The position numbers and the translations under genes were made by a program. Under the pieces are notes generated by a model that did no database searches, had not been told where the DNA came from, and was given only the letters and a program-made list of their open reading frames with translations. This document shows positions 46,087 through 56,076 of a stretch of 64,000 nt of DNA, piece by piece; position 1 is the first letter of the stretch; every line of letters starts with the position of its first letter. This DNA is from Prochlorococcus sp. AG-412-J13 (GTDB lineage: Bacteria > Cyanobacteriota > Cyanobacteriia > PCC-6307 > Cyanobiaceae), in contig QCLE01000003.1 in NCBI GenBank assembly GCA_003214815.1, positions 1 through 64,000 on the forward strand. Reading direction: 5' to 3'.

Positions 46087-47154
46087 ATGATCAGGGGTAA
46101 GAAAAAATGTATTGGGTTAATATTTGGCGGGAATTCCAATGAACATGAAGTATCTATATCCTCTGCGAAAACAGTTTACCAAGCATTTAATTCAGAAATA
46201 AACAATGAACGCTTTACGGTTAAAGCCTTTTACATAAACAAATATGGAGATTGGCTTGATAGTGATAGTTCAGAAAAAATCCTAATTGGTAAAATTGAAA
46301 ACAATAGAACAAAAAAACAAGAAATTTTAAATCAAGAGAGAATTAACTTCCTTGACGGAATTGAATTTCAAAATATTGATGTTTGGTTTCCTCTTTTGCA
46401 TGGATTTAATGGTGAAGACGGATCAATTCATGGCTTACTGAGATTTACAAAGAAACCTTTAGTCGGATGTGGAATTATAGGCTCTGCGCTTGGAATGGAT
46501 AAAATTTTGATGAAAACAATTTTCTCATATCTTAAACTTCCACAAGTTAACTATCTAGTTTTTCAAAATGAAGATCTAAACGATAAGGAAGTAAAAAAAA
46601 AGTTAATTAATGAAATTTTAAAAAAATTAAATTTTCCTATTTTTGTTAAACCATCGAACTCTGGATCATCTCTTGGCATCTCCAAAGTCATAAGTGAATC
46701 AGAAACATTACAAGCATTAGAAAAGGCTTGGGAAATAGATCAGAGGATAATAATAGAGGAAGGTTTAGAAGTTAGGGAGATTGAATGCGGAATAATTGGT
46801 AATTCAAAACTCTTAGCCTCCGAGATAGGCGAAGTAAATTACGAAAGTGATTGGTATGATTACGATTCAAAATATTATTCAAATAATAAAATAATTATAC
46901 CAGCCGAAATAGATTCTAAAATCACAAAAGAAATTAAAGAAATTGCTATTAAAAGTTGTAGAGCACTAAATATCTTCGGTTTTGCAAGAGTAGATTTCTT
47001 TTTAGAAAAATCTTCAAATAAAATTTTGTTAAATGAAATAAATACAATTCCTGGCTTTACAAAAAACAGTATGTTTCCAATGCTTTGGAAAGCTTCAGGT
47101 TTAAAAATTGAACAACTTGTGGCTAAACTGGTAGATATATCTCTAGATTCTTAG
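46087..47154 (+). CDS. ddl: D-alanine--D-alanine ligase
   Basis: ATP-grasp ligase making D-Ala-D-Ala for peptidoglycan. 355 residues. GLIFGGNSNEHEVSISSAK at the start, PLLHGFNGEDGSIHGLL, FVKPSNSGSSLGISKV, and the metal-binding LLNEINTIPGFTKNSMFPM. First gene of the reduced division cluster ddl - unknown - ftsQ - ftsZ. Confidence 0.97.
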   Translation: MIRGKKKCIGLIFGGNSNEHEVSISSAKTVYQAFNSEINNERFTVKAFYINKYGDWLDSDSSEKILIGKIENNRTKKQEILNQERINFLDGIEFQNIDVWFPLLHGFNGEDGSIHGLLRFTKKPLVGCGIIGSALGMDKILMKTIFSYLKLPQVNYLVFQNEDLNDKEVKKKLINEILKKLNFPIFVKPSNSGSSLGISKVISESETLQALEKAWEIDQRIIIEEGLEVREIECGIIGNSKLLASEIGEVNYESDWYDYDSKYYSNNKIIIPAEIDSKITKEIKEIAIKSCRALNIFGFARVDFFLEKSSNKILLNEINTIPGFTKNSMFPMLWKASGLKIEQLVAKLVDISLDS

Positions 47155-47164
47155 TTTAAATCAA

Positions 47165-47575
47165 ATGTTGCATGGACTTCTTTGGTTACCATTACTTTTA
47201 ATCTTCATTTTATTAACTGCACTTGGATGGTTAGAAAGAAGAAGGCAAAATCTTTTTAGAAGTTGGGCGAGTGATTCTGAACTGTGCAAGTTAGATAGTT
47301 CAAGCGCAGCTTCCTTAAAAGATGGGGAGTTAAAGTGGAGCGCATTTGAAGCTGGTAAATTTGAAGAAAAAGATAGTTTTACAATCAAAAAACTAGAATT
47401 AGTTGAATTAATGGCACTAACTTCAGGAGAAGCGCCTTTAACAAGTGAATCTCAAGGTAAATGCAGGTTGAGATTAGTAGGTGATGGAAAAGAGATGGAT
47501 GTACCATTTTCAGATGCAGAGCAAGCGAGAGAATGGATGGACCAATTGATGGAAAAAGCTCGATGTGATTTGTGA
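47165..47575 (+). CDS. Conserved hypothetical membrane-anchored protein
   Basis: 136 residues. One N-terminal membrane helix (LLWLPLLLIFILLTALGWL) followed by a soluble, acidic domain (ELMALTSGEAPLT, RLRLVGDGKEMDVPFSDAEQAREWMDQLMEKA). The second half reads like a small PH-like or beta domain plus a helix. It sits between ddl and ftsQ, and its end overlaps ftsQ by 11 bp, so a role linked to division or cell wall is a reasonable but untested idea. Confidence 0.78.
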   Translation: MLHGLLWLPLLLIFILLTALGWLERRRQNLFRSWASDSELCKLDSSSAASLKDGELKWSAFEAGKFEEKDSFTIKKLELVELMALTSGEAPLTSESQGKCRLRLVGDGKEMDVPFSDAEQAREWMDQLMEKARCDL

Positions 47576-48296
47576 AAAACCAAAAAAAATCAATAATAGA
47601 AGCTTTTTTTTTCTAATTACATTTTTATTTTTAACAAGCTTTTTAAGCATAAAAACTCTTAAAAAAGTTGATCTACAGGACATTAGAATTTCTGGTAGTG
47701 AATTATTTTCGCAGAATGATGTTGTAAATAATTCATCTTTAAAATTCCCGATCCGATTATTTTTTGTAAAAACTAAGTTGTTAGAAAAAGAGTTAAAACA
47801 AAATTTGTCTCTCAAGAATGTCTCAGTAAACAGAGAATTATTTCCTTTTGGTTTGAAGGTTCATATGAATACAAGAATTCCAATAGCTTACGGTGAGAGA
47901 ATATTAAACCAAGAGAAAATATTAGGCTTAATTGATAAAGATGGAATTTTTATAAATAAACAAAATACGGATGAAAAAAATTTAAAAAAATTAACAATTC
48001 AAGTTTTTGGATGGAAAGAAAAATTTAAAAAAATATTATCTGAAATTTTCATAGCTTTAGAAAATTATGAATTTGAGATAGTAAAAATAACTTTTTCACC
48101 CGATGGGTTTTTAACTGTTGAGGAAAAAGATTTAAAAACAATATTCTTAGGATTTAACCCAAATCTAATCAACTATCAATTACAAATAATCAATGATATA
48201 AAAAATGAATTTAAGAAAAATAGCTTTTCAATAAAAGTAGATAACATTGATCTTACTAATCCCAATAAACCAAAAATAAAAGTGTTCAAACCCTAA
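47565..48296 (+). CDS. ftsQ: Cell division protein FtsQ-like
   Basis: 243 residues. A single N-terminal membrane helix (FFFLITFLFLTSFLSI), then a POTRA-like domain (VDLQDIRISGSELFSQNDVV) and the FtsQ beta domain with VSVNRELFPFGLKVHMNTRIPIAYG and LGLIDKDGIF. Sequence is divergent, but position between ddl and ftsZ supports the call. The start is GTG at 47565; no ATG is near. FtsQ links FtsZ-ring assembly to septal wall synthesis. Confidence 0.85.
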   Translation: MICEKPKKINNRSFFFLITFLFLTSFLSIKTLKKVDLQDIRISGSELFSQNDVVNNSSLKFPIRLFFVKTKLLEKELKQNLSLKNVSVNRELFPFGLKVHMNTRIPIAYGERILNQEKILGLIDKDGIFINKQNTDEKNLKKLTIQVFGWKEKFKKILSEIFIALENYEFEIVKITFSPDGFLTVEEKDLKTIFLGFNPNLINYQLQIINDIKNEFKKNSFSIKVDNIDLTNPNKPKIKVFKP

Positions 48297-48474
48297 TATT
48301 TGAAAAAGGATTTTGAATAATTTTTTTTAATTATTGTAGTGTTGATATGGGTTTTGCATTCAAAACAAAATATTTAATAAAAAAATATTTTTAGGATTTT
48401 CCTCAACAAATTCCTACAGATGAGCTCAGTAAGTTCATAATGCACCCAATACTAGTATTAGATCCTATTAAGAG

Positions 48475-49590
48475 ATGAGCTTCGGTAACAATCCAAACTT
48501 TGATCAATCGAGAGAAATCCTTCCAAGCCAAAACGCCAAAATAGAAGTTATTGGTGTAGGTGGTGGTGGAAGTAATGCAGTCAATAGAATGATAAATAGT
48601 TATTTAGAAGGAGTCTCATTTCGAGTCCTCAATACCGACGCACAAGCCCTACTTCAGTCTTCTGCAGAACGTAGGGTTCAACTTGGTCAAAACCTTACTA
48701 GAGGATTAGGTGCAGGAGGAAATCCAAGTATTGGTCAAAAAGCTGCCGAAGAATCTAAAGAAGAGCTTCAACAAGCTTTAGAGGGATCTGATTTAGTTTT
48801 TATAGCTGCTGGAATGGGTGGGGGAACTGGTACAGGAGCAGCTCCGGTAGTTGCAGAAGTAGCTAAACAAAGTGGTGCTTTAACTGTAGGTATAGTAACC
48901 AAACCATTTTCTTTTGAAGGGAAAAGAAGAATGCGTCAAGCAGAAGAAGGAATCTCAAGACTAGCTGAAAACGTTGATACTCTCATAGTTATTCCAAATG
49001 ACCGATTAAAAGACGTTATAGCAGGAGCGCCCCTTCAAGAAGCATTTAGAAATGCTGATGATGTTTTAAGGATGGGTGTTAAAGGTATCAGTGACATCAT
49101 TACTTGTCCAGGATTAGTTAATGTTGATTTCGCAGATGTAAGATCAGTTATGACTGAAGCAGGCACTGCTCTTCTCGGAATAGGTATTGGTTCAGGAAGA
49201 TCGAGAGCTTTAGAGGCAGCACAGGCAGCAATGAACAGTCCTTTACTAGAAGCAGCTAGAATTGATGGAGCTAAAGGCTGCGTTATAAATATTACTGGTG
49301 GTAAAGATATGACTTTGGAAGATATGACCTCCGCATCTGAAATTATCTATGATGTTGTTGACCAAGAAGCAAATATCATTGTTGGTGCAGTGGTCGATGA
49401 AGCAATGGAAGGAGAGATACAAGTTACTGTAATTGCTACAGGATTTGAAACTAATCAACCATTAAACCAACAAAGCATAAAAAACAGATTATCAAATCAA
49501 CCCTTATATAATTTTTCAAATAATAAAGAATCGGGAGCTAGTATTCCTGAGTTTTTAAGATTAAGGCAAAATAAAAAAGATATAAGCTAA
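48475..49590 (+). CDS. ftsZ: Cell division protein FtsZ
   Basis: Tubulin-like GTPase forming the division ring. 371 residues, with a short N-terminal extension of ~20 residues as in picocyanobacteria. [14 protein letters not shown], the tubulin signature [17 protein letters not shown], and the T7 region [11 protein letters not shown] are intact. The C-terminus ends [10 protein letters not shown]; the linker-plus-tail [12 protein letters not shown] is the conserved peptide that binds partners such as Ftn2. An upstream gap of 178 bp probably holds its own promoter. Confidence 0.98.
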   Translation: MSFGNNPNFDQSREILPSQNAKIEVIGVGGGGSNAVNRMINSYLEGVSFRVLNTDAQALLQSSAERRVQLGQNLTRGLGAGGNPSIGQKAAEESKEELQQALEGSDLVFIAAGMGGGTGTGAAPVVAEVAKQSGALTVGIVTKPFSFEGKRRMRQAEEGISRLAENVDTLIVIPNDRLKDVIAGAPLQEAFRNADDVLRMGVKGISDIITCPGLVNVDFADVRSVMTEAGTALLGIGIGSGRSRALEAAQAAMNSPLLEAARIDGAKGCVINITGGKDMTLEDMTSASEIIYDVVDQEANIIVGAVVDEAMEGEIQVTVIATGFETNQPLNQQSIKNRLSNQPLYNFSNNKESGASIPEFLRLRQNKKDIS

Positions 49591-49604
49591 AAGTTAAAAT
49601 GGAG

Positions 49605-49700
49605 TGACTCGGTTATCTCGCCTGCTTCAAGCATCCCTTTTGGCTGCTACCTTCCGGTCCTGACCAGGTTTAGGTGTTAAAACTGCGAAAGGCCGAGTCA
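49605..49700 (-). ncRNA. ffs: Signal recognition particle 4.5S RNA
   Basis: On the minus strand, CCTGGTCAGGACCGGAAGG followed by TAGCAGCC is the conserved SRP RNA hairpin (GGAA tetraloop and symmetric loop that bind Ffh). The outer ends TGACTCGG and CCGAGTCA pair perfectly (49693-49700 with 49605-49612), which fixes a length of about 96 nt. Located between ftsZ and panB on the opposite strand. Its protein partner Ffh is at 21.4 kb. Confidence 0.95.
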
Positions 49701-49746
49701 GATGCATACTAGCAATTCTTGATTAAAAAAGATACATAAATTTATT

Positions 49747-50520
49747 ATGTTACCTTCAGACTTGGTTAATTATAAAAAAAAATCTCAGAAAATCATTGCA
49801 TTAACTGCATGGGACTCTATATCAGGATCCATTGCAGAACAAGCCAATGTTGATCTCGTCCTGGTAGGAGATTCCTTAGCAATGGTCTGCTTAGGATACA
49901 AATCGACATTGCCATTAACTTTAGAAAACATCATTTATCATACTAATGCTGTTTCGAGAGGATTTAAAAAGAAAATTGATGATCAACCTTTGATCGTTTC
50001 AGATATGCCTTTTCTGACTTACCAATGTGGAGAGGATAAAGCTGTTGAGTATGCAGGGAAAATTATTCAGAGCACTTATGCAAAAGCTGTAAAGGTAGAG
50101 GGAGCTCAACCAGAAATACAAAAAGTTATTTCTAGATTAATAAGAATGGGAATCCCTGTTATGGGTCATATAGGTCTTACACCCCAAAGCTATCTAAATC
50201 TTGGATTAAAGAAACAAGGAGAAAGCTTAGAAAGCCAAGAAAAAATCAAGAAAGAGGCTTCTATACTTGAAAAATTAGGATGTTTTTCAATAGTTGTTGA
50301 ACATATTCCTGATATGCTTGCTAAAGAAATACAAAATACTTTAAAAATTCCCATAATTGGTATCGGTGCAGGTAATTATTGCGATGGGCAAGTAAGAGTT
50401 ACTGCAGATTTGTTAGGCCTCAATGATAATCAACCACCATTTTGCCAACCGATTATTCAAGGGAAGAAATTATTTAAGGATAAATTAAAAGAATGGGTAA
50501 ACTCTGAAAGACTTAACTAA
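49747..50520 (+). CDS. panB: 3-methyl-2-oxobutanoate hydroxymethyltransferase
   Basis: First step of pantothenate (CoA) synthesis. 257 residues. LTAWDSISGSIAEQANVDLVLVGDSLAMV at the start split by loops, then SDMPFLTY, AVKVEGA, PVMGHIGLTPQS, and GIGAGNYCDGQVRVTADLLGL. A clean ATG start 46 bp after the end of the SRP RNA gene region. Confidence 0.96.
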   Translation: MLPSDLVNYKKKSQKIIALTAWDSISGSIAEQANVDLVLVGDSLAMVCLGYKSTLPLTLENIIYHTNAVSRGFKKKIDDQPLIVSDMPFLTYQCGEDKAVEYAGKIIQSTYAKAVKVEGAQPEIQKVISRLIRMGIPVMGHIGLTPQSYLNLGLKKQGESLESQEKIKKEASILEKLGCFSIVVEHIPDMLAKEIQNTLKIPIIGIGAGNYCDGQVRVTADLLGLNDNQPPFCQPIIQGKKLFKDKLKEWVNSERLN

Positions 50521-50817
50521 CCCAATACATTTTGTCATTCAGTCTAATTCCCTAAGAACATAGTATTAGAAATGGTTTACGGCCATATATAATCCTGAAA
50601 AAGTTTCATATTTACTATCTTTATTATTTAAAAATAATTTTGTGTAGTTTGCAATAACTAATAACAGCAAAAGGAATGTATTAATAGATATAAAAAAGAG
50701 GGGTCGTTATACCCTTTAATTTAGATCGAATGTCAATCAGTAGATTTTTTTTAGAATTTATTTTTTAAAAATATCAAAGGAAATTAAATACTATATTCAC
50801 TTAAATAAAAATTTATT
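50521..50817. other. Non-coding stretch, nothing supported
   Basis: About 300 bp of very AT-rich sequence after panB. I see no convincing open frame, RNA gene or strong terminator. A weak GGGT/ACCC hairpin near 50700-50718 lacks a T tract. It may be the remains of older genes, like the degraded gene that follows it. Confidence 0.4.
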
Positions 50818-51022
50818 TTGAAAAACTTTAATTCTCTTATTCCTTTTCTTTCCATGACAATTCTTAAAATTGGGATGTTCAAATAAACCAGTAGAAAAAG
50901 AGATAAAAATGCCAATATTATTTGATGCCAAAAAACAAGCAGAAAAAGAAGCCTACAAGTTTGGTTGCTAAGGAGCTGATGAAATGGGTAATAAATGGAT
51001 GCTATGAAGTATGCACAAATAT
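50818..51022 (+). pseudogene. Decayed DUF3721-like small lipoprotein
   Basis: TTG at 50818 opens KNFNSLIPFLSMTIL, a signal-peptide-like start. One frameshift near 50868 joins it to LGCSNKPVEKEIK, a lipobox followed by a polar linker. The same frame continues MPILFDAKKQAEKEAYKFGC, stop, GADEMGNKWML, stop, SMHKY. The pattern EAE...FGC.GAH.MG..WMPC..H is that of the DUF3721 family as I recall it, and both in-frame stops (TAA 50969, TGA 51005) replace positions within it. A frameshift plus two nonsense codons indicates a broken gene. The 20-residue open part (50909-50971) is unlikely to be a product on its own. Confidence 0.65.
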
Positions 51023-51205
51023 AACGACTTAAAACTAGGCTTTTTATCTCTTCTATTTTTAATCAACTATAAATCATTTTTATTACCGATATTTACCTTA
51101 CCTTTTGTTAAAGAAGTTTTGCCGCAATTTATAAAATTTATTTAAAATCAACCTAATAGATTTACACCAGTGGTTTTAGCTATGACAAAAAGTTTGTAAT
51201 TAGTC

Positions 51206-52429
51206 TTAATTAATCTTATCCCACCACTTAAACATAGAAACAAGAACTTGATTGCTTAGTTCCATTCCTTTAGGCTCGCTTAAAAAGAATCTATTACCTT
51301 TTCTTACTAATAGTCCACTTTCAAGAAATCTTTCCCATTCTTCAAGCAATTTACTTAAGTTGCTTTCAAATTTTTTGTTTTCCCAGTTTTGTTCTTTAAA
51401 CAATTGTTTAATATCTATACCCTCTTTGAGTCTTAATCCCAACATTATTTTCTCATCAAGTTCTTTGTATACAAAATCCTTATTAATTAGGGATGTATCT
51501 AAATTAATTTCATTTTGTTTAACTACCCATTCTTTATATTCTTTACTCACTCTTGGTCTAGTTAACTTTTCCCCCCAAGGAGAACTAGTGGAACTTTGAC
51601 CAAAACTCCACCAGCCTAAACCGCTCCAATAAACTCTATTATGTCTCGATTGATGCCGCGGTAGGCAATAGTTTGAGATTTCATATCTTGAATACCCTGA
51701 GTTTTTTAAAATTAAATGAGTTGATTCACTATTTCTAAAAGCTTCTTCATCACTTGGAAGTTTTAATTTTCCTAAATCAACTAATTTTTTAAAAACAGTG
51801 CCATTTTCAATATTCAAATCGTAAATAGATATATGTGGTGGTGAAAAAGTTATTGCTTTTTTTAAGTCATCTTGCCATTCTATAAATCCACTAAGTGGCA
51901 AATTTTGAATTAGATCTAAGCTCCAGCTTTTTATTAACCCAGAATCATAAACTCTCTTTAACCATAAACAAGATTGTTCAGCATCTTCTCTCAAATGCCG
52001 CCTTCCCGACTTTTGCAGTATCTGATTATTAAAACTTTGTACTCCGAGACTAAATCTATTTATCCCAGCATTTATGAATCCATAAAGATCATCTTGATTA
52101 AAGCTAGCTGGGTCAACCTCCATAGTAATTTCAGCACCATAGTCAATTCCATAATTCTCTTTAAAAAGATCAATTAATTCTTTGATTTGTTTAGGATCCA
52201 AAATTGATGGAGTACCACCACCTACATAAATTGTCGAAAGAGGTGATTTATGCTTAATTGACAATATTTCTTTGTATAGAAAGTATAAATATTCTTTAAC
52301 AGTTTTACTTCCATAACCTTGTAGTGTTTCAACTTTGTTTCCTAGTGGAATAACAGCAAAATCACAATAAAAGCACCTTCTATAGCAAAAAGGGATGTGT
52401 ACATAAGCACTTCTTGGATACTTATTCAT
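51206..52429 (-). CDS. hemW: HemW-like radical SAM protein (oxygen-independent coproporphyrinogen oxidase family)
   Basis: 407 residues. The radical SAM triad is CYRRCFYCDF (CxxxCxxC). VGGGTPSIL, FSLGVQSFNNQIL and ISIYDLNIENGT follow. The HNRVYW motif is the HemW signature, and the extra fourth-Cys feature of true HemN is not seen. HemW is a haem chaperone in other bacteria rather than a coproporphyrinogen dehydrogenase, so the haem-insertion role is more likely. Confidence 0.88.
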   Translation of the reverse strand: MNKYPRSAYVHIPFCYRRCFYCDFAVIPLGNKVETLQGYGSKTVKEYLYFLYKEILSIKHKSPLSTIYVGGGTPSILDPKQIKELIDLFKENYGIDYGAEITMEVDPASFNQDDLYGFINAGINRFSLGVQSFNNQILQKSGRRHLREDAEQSCLWLKRVYDSGLIKSWSLDLIQNLPLSGFIEWQDDLKKAITFSPPHISIYDLNIENGTVFKKLVDLGKLKLPSDEEAFRNSESTHLILKNSGYSRYEISNYCLPRHQSRHNRVYWSGLGWWSFGQSSTSSPWGEKLTRPRVSKEYKEWVVKQNEINLDTSLINKDFVYKELDEKIMLGLRLKEGIDIKQLFKEQNWENKKFESNLSKLLEEWERFLESGLLVRKGNRFFLSEPKGMELSNQVLVSMFKWWDKIN

Positions 52430-52525
52430 AATCTAAATACATTTTTAAGCTCCAAAAAAGTATTAAGGATCGAAAAAAATCAGATCCTTATTTACTCAAT
52501 TAATAAATCCTAGTAGATTATAGAT

Positions 52526-53635
52526 ATGACAGATATCTTAGTATTAATATTATTTGTATTGTCTGGGGCTGCTTCAGGATGGCTTGGAGTTGATTTATTG
52601 CCAGTAGACATACTTAAACAGGTGTCTAATGTAGAAGGTTTTAGAATTGTTTTAGCAATAATAGGTTTTTTTATAGGATTAGCAGCTGGTTTTGTATTTC
52701 TTAAACTTAGAAAAACCTTTCTTGATCAAATAAGGACAATGCCTACGGATTTATTAATCAGTAGGTCAATTGGATTAATTTTAGGGTTACTTGTTGCTAA
52801 TCTCCTTCTTGCTCCAATATTGTTGATTCCATTCCCTAGAGAAGTCTTTTTTGCAAAACCTTTGGCAGCTATATTAAGCAATATTTTCTTTGGTGTACTT
52901 GGTTATAAGTTAGCAGATACCCATGGAAGGACATTATTAAGATTATTCAATCCAAATAATACTGATGCATATCTAGTTAATGAAGGAATACTACCTGCTG
53001 CAAGTCCAAAAATTCTAGATACCAGTGTAATTATTGATGGCAGAATAAATGGCCTTTTAAGTTGCGGCTTGCTGGAAGGACAATTGATTGTTGCTCAAAG
53101 TGTAATGGATGAACTACAAACTTTAGCTGACTCAAGCAGCAATGAAAAAAGATCTAAGGGCAGAAGAGGTCTAAAATTGCTAAAAGAATTAAGAGAGTTA
53201 TACGGAAGAAGACTGGTAATCAACCCAACAAAGTATGAAGGGAAGGGGGTAGATGAAAAACTCTTGAAAATTACTGAGGATATGACAGGAACTTTAATCA
53301 CGGCTGATTATAATCTCTCTCAGATTGCAGAAGTCAAAGAATTACAAGTTATGAATTTGAGTGATCTGGTTATTGCTTTAAGACCAGAAGTACAACCAGG
53401 AGAATCACTTAATATAAAAATCGTAAGGGAGGGTAAAGAAAAAATGCAAGGTATAGGATATTTAGATGATGGAACAATGGTTGTTATTGATGAAGCGAAA
53501 AATTTTGTCGGAAGCAGATTAGATATTGTAATAACAGGAGCACTGCAAACTCCTACAGGAAGAATGGTCTTTGGAAAACTGATAAATAATCCTGAGTCAA
53601 ACAAATCTTTTAAATCACCAGCGACACAGGGCTAA
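52526..53635 (+). CDS. PIN-TRAM domain membrane protein (YacL-like)
   Basis: 369 residues. About four transmembrane helices in residues 1-135. The PIN nuclease-like domain (~155-280) has acidic metal residues: ILDTSVIIDGRI, DELQTLAD, LITADYNLSQIA. The C-terminal TRAM domain follows (GIGYLDDGTMVVIDEAKNFVG). Resembles Bacillus YacL and widespread cyanobacterial proteins, possibly membrane-bound RNases. Ahead of clpR with ~40 bp between. Confidence 0.9.
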   Translation: MTDILVLILFVLSGAASGWLGVDLLPVDILKQVSNVEGFRIVLAIIGFFIGLAAGFVFLKLRKTFLDQIRTMPTDLLISRSIGLILGLLVANLLLAPILLIPFPREVFFAKPLAAILSNIFFGVLGYKLADTHGRTLLRLFNPNNTDAYLVNEGILPAASPKILDTSVIIDGRINGLLSCGLLEGQLIVAQSVMDELQTLADSSSNEKRSKGRRGLKLLKELRELYGRRLVINPTKYEGKGVDEKLLKITEDMTGTLITADYNLSQIAEVKELQVMNLSDLVIALRPEVQPGESLNIKIVREGKEKMQGIGYLDDGTMVVIDEAKNFVGSRLDIVITGALQTPTGRMVFGKLINNPESNKSFKSPATQG

Positions 53636-53675
53636 ATCTAGCTAGAATCAAATCAATCTTATTTTTGTGATACAA

Positions 53676-54338
53676 ATGACTGTATCTGCTCCTTATTACG
53701 GCGAAAACACCGTTATGAGGACTCCGCCCCCTGATCTACCCTCTCTTTTACTGAAAGAGAGAATTGTTTACCTCGGTTTACCATTATTTTCAGATGATGA
53801 TGCTAAAAGACAATTAGGGATGGATGTTACTGAGCTAATAATTGCTCAACTCCTTTATCTTGAGTTTGAGGATCCAGAAAAACCGATCTATTTCTATATC
53901 AATTCAACTGGGACAAGTTGGTACACTGGTGACGCTGTTGGTTTCGAAACAGAAGCTTTCGCTATCTGCGATACGATAAGCTATATTAAGCCTCCAGTAC
54001 ATACAATCTGTATCGGACAAGCAATGGGTACTGCTGCAGTTATTCTTTCTTCTGGTACAAAGGGGCATAGAGCCGCTCTTCCACACGCCTCTATTGTTTT
54101 ACATCAACCTATAAGCGGAGCAAGAGGTCAAGCAACCGATATCCAAATAAGAGCTGAGGAAGTTTTGAAAAATAAAAAATCAATGTTAGAGATTCTCTCA
54201 CGTAATACTGGGAAGACTATAGAAGAACTATCTAAAGACTCGGACAGAATGAGTTATCTAAACCCTCAAGAAGCCCTAGATTATGGAGTTATCGATAGAA
54301 TACTCACAAGTCAAAAAGATTTACCAAATAAAATTTAA
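53676..54338 (+). CDS. clpR: ClpR, catalytically inactive ClpP paralogue
   Basis: 220 residues from ATG 53676 (a GTG at 53667 would add three). ClpP fold, but the active-site serine is lost: the region aligned to GLAASMGA reads GQAMGTAA, with Gly at the Ser position. An insertion near STGTSWYTGDAVGFETEAF is typical of cyanobacterial ClpR. It forms the mixed ClpP3/R protease core with the next gene (27 bp downstream). Confidence 0.93.
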   Translation: MTVSAPYYGENTVMRTPPPDLPSLLLKERIVYLGLPLFSDDDAKRQLGMDVTELIIAQLLYLEFEDPEKPIYFYINSTGTSWYTGDAVGFETEAFAICDTISYIKPPVHTICIGQAMGTAAVILSSGTKGHRAALPHASIVLHQPISGARGQATDIQIRAEEVLKNKKSMLEILSRNTGKTIEELSKDSDRMSYLNPQEALDYGVIDRILTSQKDLPNKI

Positions 54339-54364
54339 TTCTCACAAACAACTAACTTAAAATC

Positions 54365-54976
54365 ATGCCAATAGGAACTCCAAGCGTGCCTTACAGACTT
54401 CCCGGAAGTCAATACGAAAGATGGGTTGATATATATACAAGACTAGGTGTTGAAAGAATTCTTTTTCTTGGACAAGAAGTAAATGATGGTATTGCTAATA
54501 GCCTTGTTGCACAAATGCTTTATCTGGATTCTGATGACAATTCCAAACCTATCTATCTATACATAAATAGCCCGGGAGGATCCGTAACTGCTGGATTGGC
54601 TATTTACGATACTATTAAATACGTAAAAAGTGATGTAGTGACCATATGCGTAGGCCTTGCTGCCTCCATGGGAGCATTCCTATTGGCCGCCGGTACAAAA
54701 GGTAAAAGAGTTGCTTTGCCTCACAGCAGAATAATGATTCATCAACCCCTCGGAGGAACATCTCAACGCCAAGCAAGTGATATTGAAATAGAAGCTAAGG
54801 AAATTTTAAGAATTAAAGACATGTTAAATATGTCTATGGCAGATATGACAGGCCAATCATTCGAGAAAATAGAAAAGGATACAGATAGAGATTATTTTCT
54901 AAGTGCTGAAGAGGCAAAAAACTATGGCTTGATTGATAGAGTAATAACACATCCAAGCGAAGCAAATCAGTCTTAA
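54365..54976 (+). CDS. clpP: ATP-dependent Clp protease proteolytic subunit (ClpP3 type)
   Basis: 203 residues. Catalytic Ser in [14 protein letters not shown], His in [10 protein letters not shown], Asp in [29 protein letters not shown] is the substrate-strand motif. Paired with the inactive ClpR just upstream, the arrangement of the essential cyanobacterial ClpP3/R complex that works with ClpC. Called ClpP3 type from this pairing. Confidence 0.95.
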   Translation: MPIGTPSVPYRLPGSQYERWVDIYTRLGVERILFLGQEVNDGIANSLVAQMLYLDSDDNSKPIYLYINSPGGSVTAGLAIYDTIKYVKSDVVTICVGLAASMGAFLLAAGTKGKRVALPHSRIMIHQPLGGTSQRQASDIEIEAKEILRIKDMLNMSMADMTGQSFEKIEKDTDRDYFLSAEEAKNYGLIDRVITHPSEANQS

Positions 54977-55086
54977 ATTTTCTAGGTAAATAATTTAATT
55001 TTAATTTTTAAATTAATAATTTTTTGGTTTATTTACTCATTTAATGTCTAAAATATTAATTATCAAATGCAAAGAAGCTACAACTA

Positions 55087-56076
55087 ATGACCCAACTCTT
55101 TTACGACACAGATGCAGATCTAAGTCTTTTAAATAATAAAACAATAGCGATTATTGGATATGGTTCACAAGGTCACGCACATGCCCTAAACCTTAAAGAT
55201 AGCGGCATGGATGTAATTGTAGGATTATATAAAGGAAGTAAGTCTGAGAGTAAAGCTATTAGCGATGGTCTACAAGTGTTTAGTGTTTCTGAAGCTTGCG
55301 AAAAAGCAGACTGGATTATGATTCTCCTCCCAGACGAGTTTCAGAAAGATGTTTACCTTAAAGAAATAGAACCAAACTTAAAAGAAGGCAAGATATTAAG
55401 TTTTGCTCATGGCTTTAATATTAGATTCGGGCTTATCAAACCTCCAAGTTTTGTGGATGTTGTTATGGTCGCCCCAAAAGGACCTGGACACACTGTTCGT
55501 TGGGAATATCAGAATGGTCAAGGTGTTCCTGCATTGTTCGCAGTAGAGCAGGATTCTTCTGGAAATGCAAGATCATTGGCGATGGCTTACGCTAAAGGGA
55601 TTGGAGGAACGCGAGCTGGGATACTTGAAACAAATTTTAAGGAAGAGACAGAAACTGATTTATTTGGCGAACAAGCCGTTTTATGCGGAGGATTATCAGA
55701 ACTCGTTAAATCGGGCTTCGAAACTCTTGTAGAAGCAGGATATCAACCAGAACTTGCATACTTCGAATGTTTACATGAAGTTAAACTGATTGTTGATCTC
55801 ATGGTGAAGGGTGGCTTATCTCAAATGAGAGACTCCATTTCCAATACTGCAGAATATGGAGATTATGTAAGTGGCAAAAGACTTATCAATAATGATACAA
55901 AGAAAGAAATGCATAAGATTCTAAAAGATATTCAAGATGGTACTTTCGCTAAGAATTTTGTAGAAGAATGCGATAAAAATAAACCATTAATGACAAAATT
56001 AAGAGAAGAAAACTCAAAACATGAAATTGAAAAAGTAGGTAAAGGTTTACGCTCGATGTTCAGTTGGCTGAAATAA
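55087..56076 (+). CDS. ilvC: Ketol-acid reductoisomerase
   Basis: Branched-chain amino acid synthesis (valine, isoleucine), class I, 329 residues. NADPH-binding [19 protein letters not shown], the DE-rich metal site ([26 protein letters not shown]) and [10 protein letters not shown]. The stop lies within the cobD/cbiB start region: the two genes overlap by 13 bp. Confidence 0.98.
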   Translation: MTQLFYDTDADLSLLNNKTIAIIGYGSQGHAHALNLKDSGMDVIVGLYKGSKSESKAISDGLQVFSVSEACEKADWIMILLPDEFQKDVYLKEIEPNLKEGKILSFAHGFNIRFGLIKPPSFVDVVMVAPKGPGHTVRWEYQNGQGVPALFAVEQDSSGNARSLAMAYAKGIGGTRAGILETNFKEETETDLFGEQAVLCGGLSELVKSGFETLVEAGYQPELAYFECLHEVKLIVDLMVKGGLSQMRDSISNTAEYGDYVSGKRLINNDTKKEMHKILKDIQDGTFAKNFVEECDKNKPLMTKLREENSKHEIEKVGKGLRSMFSWLK

